From Anaeromicrobium sediminis (GTDB lineage: Bacteria; Bacillota; Clostridia; Peptostreptococcales; Thermotaleaceae), in NCBI RefSeq assembly GCF_002270055.1, contig NZ_NIBG01000002.1, positions 248,001 through 312,000 of the forward strand: a stretch of 64,000 nt of DNA. The letters are read 5' to 3'. The notes below the pieces were generated by a model. That model saw only the letters and a list, made by a program, of their open reading frames with translations, was not told the DNA's origin and did no database searches. The position numbers and the translations under genes are program-made. Shown piece after piece: positions 25,829 to 33,379 of the stretch (positions are counted from its first letter, which is position 1; the number at the start of each line of letters is the position of its first letter).

Positions 25829-26551
25829 GTGAAAAAGCAAAGAATAGATAAGGTTTTATCCAGCATAGGGTATGGAACTAGAAAAGAAATAAAGGATTAT
25901 TTAAAAAGGGGATATATTACAGTTAATGGAGAAGTCATAAAACAAGCCAAAACCCATGTAGACCCTTACGAAGACGTGATAAAAGTAAATGATGAAGAAA
26001 TAAACTATAGAGAATTTGTATACATAATGTTAAATAAGCCTCAAGGAGTAATCTCAGCTACCTATGACAATTTACATGAAACGGTTGTAGATTTATTAGA
26101 AGATGAATTTAGAGTATTTGAGCCATTTCCTGTGGGAAGACTAGATAAGGACACAGAGGGCCTGTTGATTATTACTAATGATGGTAAATTATCCCATGAG
26201 GTATTATCTCCTAAGAAGCATGTACCTAAGACCTATTACGCTCATATAGATGGACACGTAACTGATATTCATGTGAAAAAGTTTAAAGAGGGAGTTTACA
26301 TAGATGAAGACTACAAAACTCTTCCAGCTGACTTAAGAGTTTTAGAAGGGGGTCCTACTTCTAAAATAGAAGTTACTATACATGAAGGGAAATTTCATCA
26401 AGTAAAGAGAATGTTTAAGGCCATAGGCATGGAAGTTGTTTATTTAAAGCGCATTCAAATGGGGAGATTAAAAATTGATGAGAGCTTAGAGTTAGGCGAA
26501 TATAGGGAAATAACAAAAGAAGAAATAGAGCTTTTAAAGGATAGGGATTAA
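25829..26551 (+). CDS. Pseudouridine synthase, RsuA/RluB family
   Basis: Isomerises uridine in rRNA. S4 RNA-binding domain at the N-terminus (KQRIDKVLSSIGYGTRKEI), then the catalytic domain with GRLDKDTEGLLIITNDG (catalytic Asp) and KFHQVKRMFKAIG. Start GTG at 25829, 7 nt after TAGGAGGAAAT; a GTG one codon earlier is the alternative. It starts 12 bp after the rRNA methyltransferase, so the two form an rRNA-modification operon. Whether 16S (RsuA) or 23S (RluB) is the target is not decided. Confidence 0.9.
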   Translation: MKKQRIDKVLSSIGYGTRKEIKDYLKRGYITVNGEVIKQAKTHVDPYEDVIKVNDEEINYREFVYIMLNKPQGVISATYDNLHETVVDLLEDEFRVFEPFPVGRLDKDTEGLLIITNDGKLSHEVLSPKKHVPKTYYAHIDGHVTDIHVKKFKEGVYIDEDYKTLPADLRVLEGGPTSKIEVTIHEGKFHQVKRMFKAIGMEVVYLKRIQMGRLKIDESLELGEYREITKEEIELLKDRD

Positions 26552-26572
26552 TCCTTTAAAGCTCTATTTTTT
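26523..26572. terminator. Long bidirectional terminator
   Basis: 19-bp stem with one bulged T (26523-26542 with 26551-26569), then a T run to 26572. The 5' arm is inside the pseudouridine synthase coding sequence and the stop codon lies at the loop. Also T-rich on the minus strand, so it serves the convergent gene. Confidence 0.85.
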
Positions 26573-27419
26573 ATTGTGATTCTTCAAGTTCATCATTATC
26601 TTTTATGGTGGTCAACTCTTCAAAGATGTCATTGTCATCTACATTGCTTACTTTCTCTGTTGTAGGAATATCTTCTTCCTGGTCAGTTTCTAGTTCTTTA
26701 AAGTCTTCCTCTTCAACTTGGATTGGAGCATCATCTACAGTTGAAACTTCCACATCTGTATCAACAGCTAAATCATCATCGTCATCATCATCATCCATAT
26801 TTAAAGCTGACATGACCTTCATCATTTGGGCCATTTTCTTGAAGTTTTCTACATTTTGGAACTGCTGTTTAGAGAGCATTGGTTTTATAGTTTGAACTAC
26901 AGTATCTATCTGGTCACTAAAATTAGCTGAATCAGACGTAAATACTTTTTTCAAATTTGCAATATTTTTTATGTCTCTAGCTCTGTCCATTAAAGTGACT
27001 ACGTTAGATACACTTTGCATAATTTCTTTTGATTGAGACCCTCCTAGTATATCTATAGCTTCTTTCATAAAGTTAAAATTGGTTTTATGGGTTTTATTAG
27101 CCGATTTCTTTGCATCGTTCAAAGAAGAAGCTTTCTCAAGGGTATCTAATAAGTAAGATACTTTATCTATTGATTTTTGATCAAGTATGCCTGCTCTCTC
27201 TTTTTTAACCTTTGGCCTAGGTTTTCTTTTTCTACGTTCACTTGTAGCACCAGATGTGGTGGCACCCTTTATATTCTTGTTAAATGCTATAAATGCAAAG
27301 GGGATAAGGACCAAAGCAGCAGGATTTGAAGCAGCTATAGGAAGTAGGCGAGTTAAGCTGATTTCTTCCTCAATTGGACCAATTAATTCGTAATTTTCCC
27401 TAGGAACAATATTGTTCAT
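26571..27419 (-). CDS. Acidic single-span membrane protein, unknown
   Basis: Not recognised. 283 codons from the ATG at 27419, chosen because AGGAGG lies 6 nt upstream (the frame is open to 27455). Layout: one hydrophobic segment (LLPIAASNPAALVLIPFAFIA, about residues 26-46), a very basic patch (ERRKRKPRPKVKKERAG), a helical middle region with KKMAQMMKVMSALNM, a run of eight aspartates, and a Glu/Asp-rich tail. Divergent from a small helical gene across a 21-bp inverted repeat; both share Met/Lys-rich helices. Possibly a scaffold or spore-associated protein, but that is a guess. Confidence 0.6.
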   Translation of the reverse strand: MNNIVPRENYELIGPIEEEISLTRLLPIAASNPAALVLIPFAFIAFNKNIKGATTSGATSERRKRKPRPKVKKERAGILDQKSIDKVSYLLDTLEKASSLNDAKKSANKTHKTNFNFMKEAIDILGGSQSKEIMQSVSNVVTLMDRARDIKNIANLKKVFTSDSANFSDQIDTVVQTIKPMLSKQQFQNVENFKKMAQMMKVMSALNMDDDDDDDDLAVDTDVEVSTVDDAPIQVEEEDFKELETDQEEDIPTTEKVSNVDDNDIFEELTTIKDNDELEESQ

Positions 27420-27511
27420 AATAAGCCTCCTATTAATAAACTCTTGATTTATCATATGCCATAGAAGAAATTCTGTTACTAGGTTGTTAAATGAGGACTA
27501 GAATAAATTGT

Positions 27512-27581
27512 AACTCAGATTATTAATAGAAAATTCAAAACTAAGTGCATATTTTCAAACTTTCTATTAATAATCTGAGTT
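27512..27581. repeat. 21-bp perfect inverted repeat in a divergent promoter region
   Basis: 27512-27532 and 27561-27581 are exact reverse complements (arm start AACTCAGATTATTAATAG), separated by 28 bp. The repeat lies between the starts of the two divergent unknown genes (27419 minus, 27648 plus). It could be a regulatory site, a transcript hairpin or a small non-autonomous element. Confidence 0.8.
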
Positions 27582-27647
27582 TAAGTAATAAAAATCAGGT
27601 GAAACTCATAAGTTGTAATGAACTTGAAATTATAAGGAGGGCTATTG

Positions 27648-27920
27648 ATGGATAAGAAAAAAATGCAAGCAATGATGAAAGCAATGAAGAATGCACAGCC
27701 AGACGACGACCAAATGGAAATGCTTAATGATTTATCTGATAAATATAAAGATAAAAGTGAAGAAGAAATCATGAAAGAATTAAAGAAGGTAAAAAATAGT
27801 ATGATGAAAAATACTAATAAATATAAAAAGCAGATGAAGGCCATAGAAGAATTAAAAGGATTCTTAGATGATGAGCAAAGGAAAAAGTTAGAGAAGGTAA
27901 TGAAATATTTAAAGGATTAA
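27648..27920 (+). CDS. Small helical Met/Lys-rich protein, unknown
   Basis: Not recognised. 90 residues from the ATG at 27648 with AAGGAGGG at good spacing. Entirely charged and helix-prone: KKMQAMMKAMKNAQPDDDQ, then SEEEIMKELKKVKNSM and LKGFLDDEQRKKLEKVMKYLK. No membrane segment. The divergent partner (26571-27419) contains comparable MMKVM/DDD patches. The SD and terminator make it credible. Confidence 0.6.
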   Translation: MDKKKMQAMMKAMKNAQPDDDQMEMLNDLSDKYKDKSEEEIMKELKKVKNSMMKNTNKYKKQMKAIEELKGFLDDEQRKKLEKVMKYLKD

Positions 27921-27925
27921 ATGGA

Positions 27926-27966
27926 AAAAGCCATGAACCTAATAAGGGTTTGTGGCTTTTGTTTTG
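27926..27966 (+). terminator. Hairpin terminator
   Basis: Stem AAAAGCCA/TGGCTTTT (27926-27933 with 27953-27960) with an inner GAACC/GGGTT stem and tail GTTTTG. Confidence 0.7.
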
Positions 27967-27969
27967 TGT

Positions 27970-28039
27970 AAATAATTAATGATAAAAATAGATGCCACAA
28001 TAAAAACACCTAAATTAGTTTAGGTGTTTTTATTGTGGG
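27970..28039 (+). repeat. 70-bp direct repeat, upstream copy, with palindrome
   Basis: Near-identical to 29673-29741 on the other side of the DUF4489 gene. The last part (27996-28038) forms a near-perfect 20-bp-arm hairpin around TTAG (CACCTAAA...TTTAGGTG core). Together the copies bracket the gene. Confidence 0.8.
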
Positions 28040-28187
28040 TACGGGTCAGATGCTTGTGGTAGTGAAACCTTTTTAAGAAATCTTATAAATTATAAAAGTA
28101 GTAGCTTATAGTCCAACTACTGAATAAAATGTATTAACCATAGCCTGTACACTTAAAGAAAATTAGAAAGGAGAATTTTATATAGTC

Positions 28188-29678
28188 ATGTATTATAAGG
28201 AAAAAAAAGAAAAAGATTGTAAGTTAATTTTAGAATGTGGGAAAATATTTGATCCAGTTTTACCCCCTAGACTTAATGATGATCCAAATAATCCAATGAG
28301 GCATTCTGTAAAACTTGCGTCTGTTACTGTTGACACTCGATTTTTAAGTAAGGCCTGTGTAAATGTTGAATATTCATCTATTATTAACGTTGTATCTCTT
28401 GATCCTGGTTCTGATACTACTATAACTCTAAAATTTAGACTAACAAGAGAATGTAGAAATAGAGAAAAAGAAATATTACAGGAATGGGAGTATGTAGAAG
28501 GGAGTCTTCAGGATGACGAGGGAGAGGGTGAAGCTAAAGATGCATTTACAGTGACTTTTTGTGAATGTGTAGACTGTTTTCATAGTGACTGTTGCACATA
28601 CACTATAGAACTAATTAAGGCTGCTCCATCTCTTGATAATGACAATGTTGAAATTGTATATAACATTACAAATAAAAACATTTTAGCAATTATATCTTGT
28701 GAAAATCACTTACAATGTGGGAAAATATTTAATCCACCTTTACCACCGAGACTTAATGATGATCCAAGTAATCCAATGAGCCCTCCAGTAAAACTAGCTT
28801 CTGTTACTGTGGATACTCGATTTTTAAGTAAGCCCTGTGTAAACATTAAATATTCTTCTATTATTAGAACTTTAGCTGCTAGTGATCCTACTAGTCCAGA
28901 CGTTGAGATAACCTTAAAATTTAGATTAATTAAAGAGTGTAAAGAGAGAGAAAAAGAAATATTAGAAGAATGGGAGTATATACAATCTGGTCTTGAAGAT
29001 GAAGATGCAGAGAGGGAATCTAAAGATACATTTACAATTAGTTTTTGTGAGTGTTTAGATTGTTTTGATAGTGACTGCTGTCAATATACTATTGAATTAA
29101 TAGAAGCAGCACCTACTCTCATTATTGGTGATAATCCTGGAGTTTTATATGACATTACCAATAAAGATATGTCAGCAATCGTAGCTTGTGAAGATCAAGT
29201 AAAATGTGGGCAAATATTCAATCCATCTTTACCACCTAGACTTAACGATGATCCAAATAATTCAATAATGCCACCAATAAAGCTAGCTTCTGTTACTGTA
29301 GATACTAAACATATACGTAAGCCTTGTGTAAACATTGAATATTCTTCTGTTATTGACACTATAGCTACTATTGATGAAAGCCTTGATATAACTTTAAAAT
29401 TTAGATTGATTAGAGAGTGTAAAAATAAAGAAAAAGAGATATTAGAAGAATGGGAGTATATCCAAGGTAATCTTGAAGATGAAGAGGGAGAGAGAGAATC
29501 TAAAGATTTCTTTACAGTTATATTTTGTGAATGTTTAGATTGCTGTGATAGTGACTGCTGCACATATACTATGGAACTAATAGAAGCAGCTCCTCGCCTT
29601 ATTAATGGTGATATTGGAGTTTTATATAATATTACTAATAAAAATATTTCAGCAATAGTAGCTTGTGAGAATAAATAA
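28188..29678 (+). CDS. Triplicated DUF4489-domain protein
   Basis: 496 residues made of three tandem copies of one domain (starting near residues 17, 176 and 340; period about 160). Each copy runs CGxIF-P-LPPRLNDDP, KLASVTVDT, CVN-EYSS, ITLKFRL--EC, a charged EKEILEEWEY stretch and a Cys-rich end FCECxDCxxSDCCxYTxELI. This matches the DUF4489 proteins of Clostridia, usually single-domain and of unknown function; a spore- or surface-associated role is often guessed. No signal peptide. The SD AAAGGAG is about 15 nt before the ATG, a long spacing. Flanked by 70-bp direct repeats, the downstream one overlapping the stop. Confidence 0.8.
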   Translation: MYYKEKKEKDCKLILECGKIFDPVLPPRLNDDPNNPMRHSVKLASVTVDTRFLSKACVNVEYSSIINVVSLDPGSDTTITLKFRLTRECRNREKEILQEWEYVEGSLQDDEGEGEAKDAFTVTFCECVDCFHSDCCTYTIELIKAAPSLDNDNVEIVYNITNKNILAIISCENHLQCGKIFNPPLPPRLNDDPSNPMSPPVKLASVTVDTRFLSKPCVNIKYSSIIRTLAASDPTSPDVEITLKFRLIKECKEREKEILEEWEYIQSGLEDEDAERESKDTFTISFCECLDCFDSDCCQYTIELIEAAPTLIIGDNPGVLYDITNKDMSAIVACEDQVKCGQIFNPSLPPRLNDDPNNSIMPPIKLASVTVDTKHIRKPCVNIEYSSVIDTIATIDESLDITLKFRLIRECKNKEKEILEEWEYIQGNLEDEEGERESKDFFTVIFCECLDCCDSDCCTYTMELIEAAPRLINGDIGVLYNITNKNISAIVACENK

Positions 29679-29741
29679 TTAAGGATAAAAATAGAGGTCA
29701 CAATAAAAACACCTAAATTAGTCTAGGTGTTTTTGCGTGGG
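29673..29741 (+). repeat. 70-bp direct repeat, downstream copy
   Basis: Differs from 27970-28039 at a handful of positions; begins on the stop-codon region of the DUF4489 gene and ends in a hairpin (ACACCTA...TAGGTGT) with a T run, so it also acts as that gene's terminator. Confidence 0.8.
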
Positions 29742-29805
29742 ATGAGTGTTATTAATTGAAAATAGAAGTATACTAAGAGTTTGGCAGGAGGAGCATTTAT
29801 ATACT

Positions 29806-30471
29806 TTATCCTTTAGTTGCTCGTCCATCTCCCGTGAGGTTAATTGGCTCGCCTAAATATTTAGGTTTTGTTTTTAAAAAATTAACTAAAACATAGTCTT
29901 TACATCTAGCGATACTTTCCCTTAACTTGTATTGTGTAATCTTTGGATAAAGATGCTTGTCTGAGGGTACACCATAAGCTTCCAAGCCTAGTTTTCTAGC
30001 AATATATACGGCTCTAGATAAATGATATTTTTGTGTTACTATAATTATCTTTTTTGCTCCGAATACATCTTTAGCCCGATATAAACTTTCATAAGTGCTA
30101 AATCCTGCATGGTCCATGAAGATATCTGCCTCTGTTACATGGTTTTTCATTGCATATAGTTTCATGGGATTAACTTCATCGTAATCTGTTCTTCCATGAT
30201 CTCCACTTAACAAAAGTTTTTCTGCTTTATCATTTTTATAAAGTTCAATTCCAATATCTAATCTATCAGATAAGATTGGAGATACATTTCCATTTTTATA
30301 AACTAATGCTCCTAAAACCAAAGATGCCTGTGATTGTGGAACATCTTCAATAGATGTTATATAATCATTTGCAAAATTAGTTACATGGTAATTAATTAAT
30401 CCAATTGAAAATATTCCTATTACAATTCCTATTAGAATAATAGATAGGACTTTTTTTATATGTTTTTTCAT
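29806..30471 (-). CDS. SanA/YdcF-family (DUF218) membrane protein
   Basis: 222 codons from the ATG at 30471 (TTGGAGG 6 nt upstream; the frame is open to 30513). One N-terminal membrane anchor (VLSIILIGIVIGIFSIGLI), then the DUF218 domain: ASLVLGALVYKNGNVSPILSDRLDIG, LLLSGDHG, STYESLYRAKDVFG, IIVTQKYHLSRAVYIARKLGL. SanA homologues affect envelope permeability; the molecular activity is unclear. Monocistronic, convergent with the DUF4489 gene. Confidence 0.85.
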   Translation of the reverse strand: MKKHIKKVLSIILIGIVIGIFSIGLINYHVTNFANDYITSIEDVPQSQASLVLGALVYKNGNVSPILSDRLDIGIELYKNDKAEKLLLSGDHGRTDYDEVNPMKLYAMKNHVTEADIFMDHAGFSTYESLYRAKDVFGAKKIIIVTQKYHLSRAVYIARKLGLEAYGVPSDKHLYPKITQYKLRESIARCKDYVLVNFLKTKPKYLGEPINLTGDGRATKG

Positions 30472-30776
30472 TTTTACCTCCAATATTGTATCTTTATGAA
30501 ATCTTGCATTCATACTTTGTCCATAGTCTCTTCATTAATTTTTTCATATTTACAATTATATATTCAAGTTAATAAGAAAAACAACTTGAAATATAAGTAT
30601 ATTGCTACTTCCTATATAATCTAGTACATATATTATATGGTAAAATACTTGTGAAGAGTATTGAGAATACTGAAAGAATTAAGACTAACTTTAAGTCAAA
30701 TGGAAAAGTATTGTTTAACTAATTAATCTTATATAATAGGAAGTATGATGAAATTCTAATATGAGGAGGACTACCT

Positions 30777-31331
30777 TTGGGAAAAAAAGAAAATATGCTT
30801 AAAGATTTTCAAGAAAATGCTAAGGAAGAGGATATTAAAAAAATTCAAAGTAATTTAAGCGCCATGAATAAAGGCAAGATAAAAAATATTTGGCCCAAAG
30901 TACAGGCCTTATATAAGATGGCAAAAGACCCGGAGGCTGCTTGGACTTCAAAGGCAATGGCTATTGCATCCTTGTTATATTTAATTAGTCCAGCAGATGC
31001 TATGCCAGATATAGTACCTGTGGCAGGGTTAGCGGATGATGTGACGGTGATAGTTGCTACAGTGGCTACCTTAGGCATGCAACTTAATAAATATTTAATT
31101 GAGTATAAAAAAGAAACAATGGAAATAGAGAAGAAGGCCATGTGTGAAATTGAAGAAGAGAAAGGAAGAATCCATAGGGAAAACATGTTACAGGTTGAAA
31201 GAGAAAAACTAGAAATTGCTGCAGAGTTAGAAGCTAAAAATAGGGAATATAAAGAAAAATTCATATTTAGAACTATAGGGCTTTTAGGCATTATAGGAAT
31301 AATAATTGTACTGCTCCTAAAGTTATTATAG
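30777..31331 (+). CDS. YkvA-like (DUF1232) membrane protein
   Basis: 184 residues. The DUF1232 core is at about 55-105 (SKAMAIASLLYLISPADAMPDIVPVAGLADD). A long charged helix, probably coiled coil (about 112-165, EKKAMCEIEEEKGR), and a C-terminal membrane anchor (TIGLLGIIGIIIVLLLKLL) follow. Start TTG at 30777, 6 nt after GAGGAGG. Function of the family is unknown; DUF1232 proteins are small membrane proteins often acting in stress responses. Confidence 0.8.
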   Translation: MGKKENMLKDFQENAKEEDIKKIQSNLSAMNKGKIKNIWPKVQALYKMAKDPEAAWTSKAMAIASLLYLISPADAMPDIVPVAGLADDVTVIVATVATLGMQLNKYLIEYKKETMEIEKKAMCEIEEEKGRIHRENMLQVEREKLEIAAELEAKNREYKEKFIFRTIGLLGIIGIIIVLLLKLL

Positions 31332-31734
31332 TTTTATTAATAATACTTAATTATTGAAATCATTTTCAATAATTTTACATGGTAAAATTGGGGGAAATAT
31401 CTAATATTTAATTTAAAGGATTTACATAACAATTAATATATTAAGTTCCTATAGTACTCCTATGCTTTATGTGCATAAGGGAGTATATTTTTTTATAGTT
31501 CCAATGGTAAAAAATGTATTATAAAAGAAAGAACTAAGAAGCTTGTAGATGATTTCAAAGAAAATTTGTTTCATAGTGAAAACGGAGGCAGATTTATAGT
31601 ATCAGGAAAGGCGTTTAAGACATATATATATAATAATATATATTACCTGAAGAAGATGTACGGATTAGATTAAATGTTTGGTAGCTTATTGTTATTTAAA
31701 TAAAAAAGCCGTGAACCCGTTAAGGGTTCTACGA
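31332..31734. other. Intergenic stretch with hairpins and a decayed frame
   Basis: Contains a hairpin near 31352-31376 (ATTATTGAAA/TTTTCAATAAT), a second near 31456-31484 (ACTCC...GGAGT), a start-less open frame (31479-31673) and the terminator of the MltG-like gene (31703-31735). No intact gene seen. Confidence 0.5.
31479..31673 (+). pseudogene. Possible decayed gene fragment
   Basis: A 64-codon open frame with no plausible start or SD, reading protein-like in its second half: KKLVDDFKENLFHSENGG, then FIVSGKAFKTYIYNNIYYL and KKMYGLD before TAA. The composition (Lys, Phe, Tyr, Asp, Gly) looks like the C-terminus of a real protein, but I do not recognise it. Confidence 0.25.
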
Positions 31735-31735
31735 C
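31703..31735 (-). terminator. Intrinsic terminator
   Basis: Stem GAACCC/GGGTTC extended by GCCGT/ACGAC across one bulge (31708-31718 with 31724-31735), followed on the minus strand by a T run. It abuts the MltG-like stop codon. Confidence 0.8.
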
Positions 31736-32265
31736 TATCTTTTCTTGCCAGCAATGATGTATATCATATCATCGATAGAATTAGATGTGCTTATTGTATA
31801 AGTACCTGATTTTAATTTAGAATCCATTTTTAGTTCAGATGATCTTTTTACAAAGTCATTAGAATCTTTTATTAGTCCAGCTTCTTGTAAGATATTTGCA
31901 ATTTTAATTCCAGGACTTCCGCTTGGAATAGTTACCTTAACATCCTTAGAAACAGGTTTTGGTGGAGGAGTTTCCTCTTTAGGTTCTTCAGGAATGACTT
32001 CTGCCTGATTACTAGATGGATTGTTTTCTTCCACTATAATGGAAGGTTCTTCTACTGATTCTTCTACTGGTTCTTCCACTGGCTCATTTGATATGACTTC
32101 AGTAACAGGTTGTTTTTCCACAGTAATTGAATCTGCCTGTTCCTTTGAAAAGGCCAGTGTATCTGTAACTTGCCATACTATTACTCCACTAACTAGGATA
32201 ACTATTAGGACAGCTACTAGTATATCACTAATTTCATATAGTAAATCTTTCAATCTATCAATCAT
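31735..32265 (-). CDS. Membrane-anchored MltG LysM-like fragment protein
   Basis: 176 residues: one membrane segment (ISDILVAVLIVILVSGVIVW), a long Pro/Glu/Val-rich linker (VEEPVEESVEEP, KEETPPPKPV), and a small C-terminal domain (VTIPSGSPGIKIANILQEAGLIKDSN... LKSGTYTI) that matches the N-terminal LysM-like part of endolytic transglycosylase MltG (YceG). The catalytic glutamate domain of MltG is absent. Probably an extracytoplasmic peptidoglycan-binding protein. Divergent from the RluA-family gene. Confidence 0.75.
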   Translation of the reverse strand: MIDRLKDLLYEISDILVAVLIVILVSGVIVWQVTDTLAFSKEQADSITVEKQPVTEVISNEPVEEPVEESVEEPSIIVEENNPSSNQAEVIPEEPKEETPPPKPVSKDVKVTIPSGSPGIKIANILQEAGLIKDSNDFVKRSSELKMDSKLKSGTYTISTSNSIDDMIYIIAGKKR

Positions 32266-32398
32266 GCCTACACCTCTTTTCTTGTGTATAATAAGGATAG
32301 TTTTAGGATATCATAATAAATTGTTATTTTAAAGATACAAATAGAAAAAAATGCAAAATAACTTGTTATTATGGCATAATATTAAAAGAGGTGAAGAA

Positions 32399-33349
32399 AT
32401 GAGAGAAATAGTTATAAAAGAAAACGAAGAGGGACAAAGGGTAGATAGATTTTTAAAAAAATATTTAAGCAAAGCTTCTTTAAGCTTTTTATATAAAATG
32501 ATAAGGAAGAAGAATATAAAAGTAAATAATAAAAGGGTAGAAAAAAACTACATATTAAATAGAAATGACAAAATTCAATTATATTTTAGTGAGGATACTA
32601 TAGAGAAGTTTATAGAAAAAAAGGAAATATTTAATTTGAAAAGGGATTTTATAATAGTATATGAAGATAATAATATTCTCATTGTAAGTAAACCGGATAA
32701 TTTATTGATCCATGAAGATAAAAGTGAAAGTAAAAATACATTAGTTAATCAAGTTCTTAGTTATTTACATAGTAAGGGAGATTATGATCCTGAGAGTGAG
32801 AAGACCTTTGTGCCTGCCTGTGTAAATAGATTAGATAGAAATACTAGTGGTTTAGTGATTATTGCTAAAAATTATGAGTCTTTAAAAAACCTAAATGAAA
32901 TGATGAGAAATAAGGATTTTATAGAAAAGTATTATATTACAGTTGTAAAGGGAACAATAGAAGGAAAAAGAGAATTAAAGGGTTATTTGGTAAAAGATGA
33001 AAGGAATAATAAAACTGTATTTACAAATAGAAAAGTAAATGGAGCAAAGGAAATACATACGAAATACAGTGTAATAAGTACTAATAAAAATTTCAGTTTA
33101 GTAGAAGTAATGTTAATTACAGGAAGAAGTCATCAAATTAGGCTGCATTTATCTTCTAATAACACACCTATAATAGGAGATAGAAAGTATGGAGATAAAA
33201 AAACAAATGAAGAGTTTAATAAAAAATATAAGTTGAGAAATCAATTTTTACATGCTTATAAAATAAGATTTAATGGCACTTTAGGAAATTTAAAATACTT
33301 AGAAGGGAAGGAGTTTAAAGGAGAACTTCCTTCTAAACTTAAAAAATAG
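32399..33349 (+). CDS. RluA-family pseudouridine synthase
   Basis: 316 residues from the ATG at 32399 (GAGGTGAAGAA upstream; the frame is open to 32351). N-terminal S4 domain (GQRVDRFLKKYLSKASLSF), then the catalytic domain with VNRLDRNTSGLVIIAKN (catalytic Asp) and GRSHQIRLHLS. Target is rRNA or tRNA, not decided. Only 30 bp separate it from the HEPN gene downstream, so they are likely co-transcribed. Confidence 0.9.
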   Translation: MREIVIKENEEGQRVDRFLKKYLSKASLSFLYKMIRKKNIKVNNKRVEKNYILNRNDKIQLYFSEDTIEKFIEKKEIFNLKRDFIIVYEDNNILIVSKPDNLLIHEDKSESKNTLVNQVLSYLHSKGDYDPESEKTFVPACVNRLDRNTSGLVIIAKNYESLKNLNEMMRNKDFIEKYYITVVKGTIEGKRELKGYLVKDERNNKTVFTNRKVNGAKEIHTKYSVISTNKNFSLVEVMLITGRSHQIRLHLSSNNTPIIGDRKYGDKKTNEEFNKKYKLRNQFLHAYKIRFNGTLGNLKYLEGKEFKGELPSKLKK

Positions 33350-33379
33350 AGAAATCATTGTTTTAATAGGGGGGGCATT

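Noticed and set aside
29195-29701. 168-codon minus-strand frame opposite the third DUF4489 copy
   Set aside because: Antisense to a well supported coding sequence; its composition mirrors the coding strand and it has no SD.
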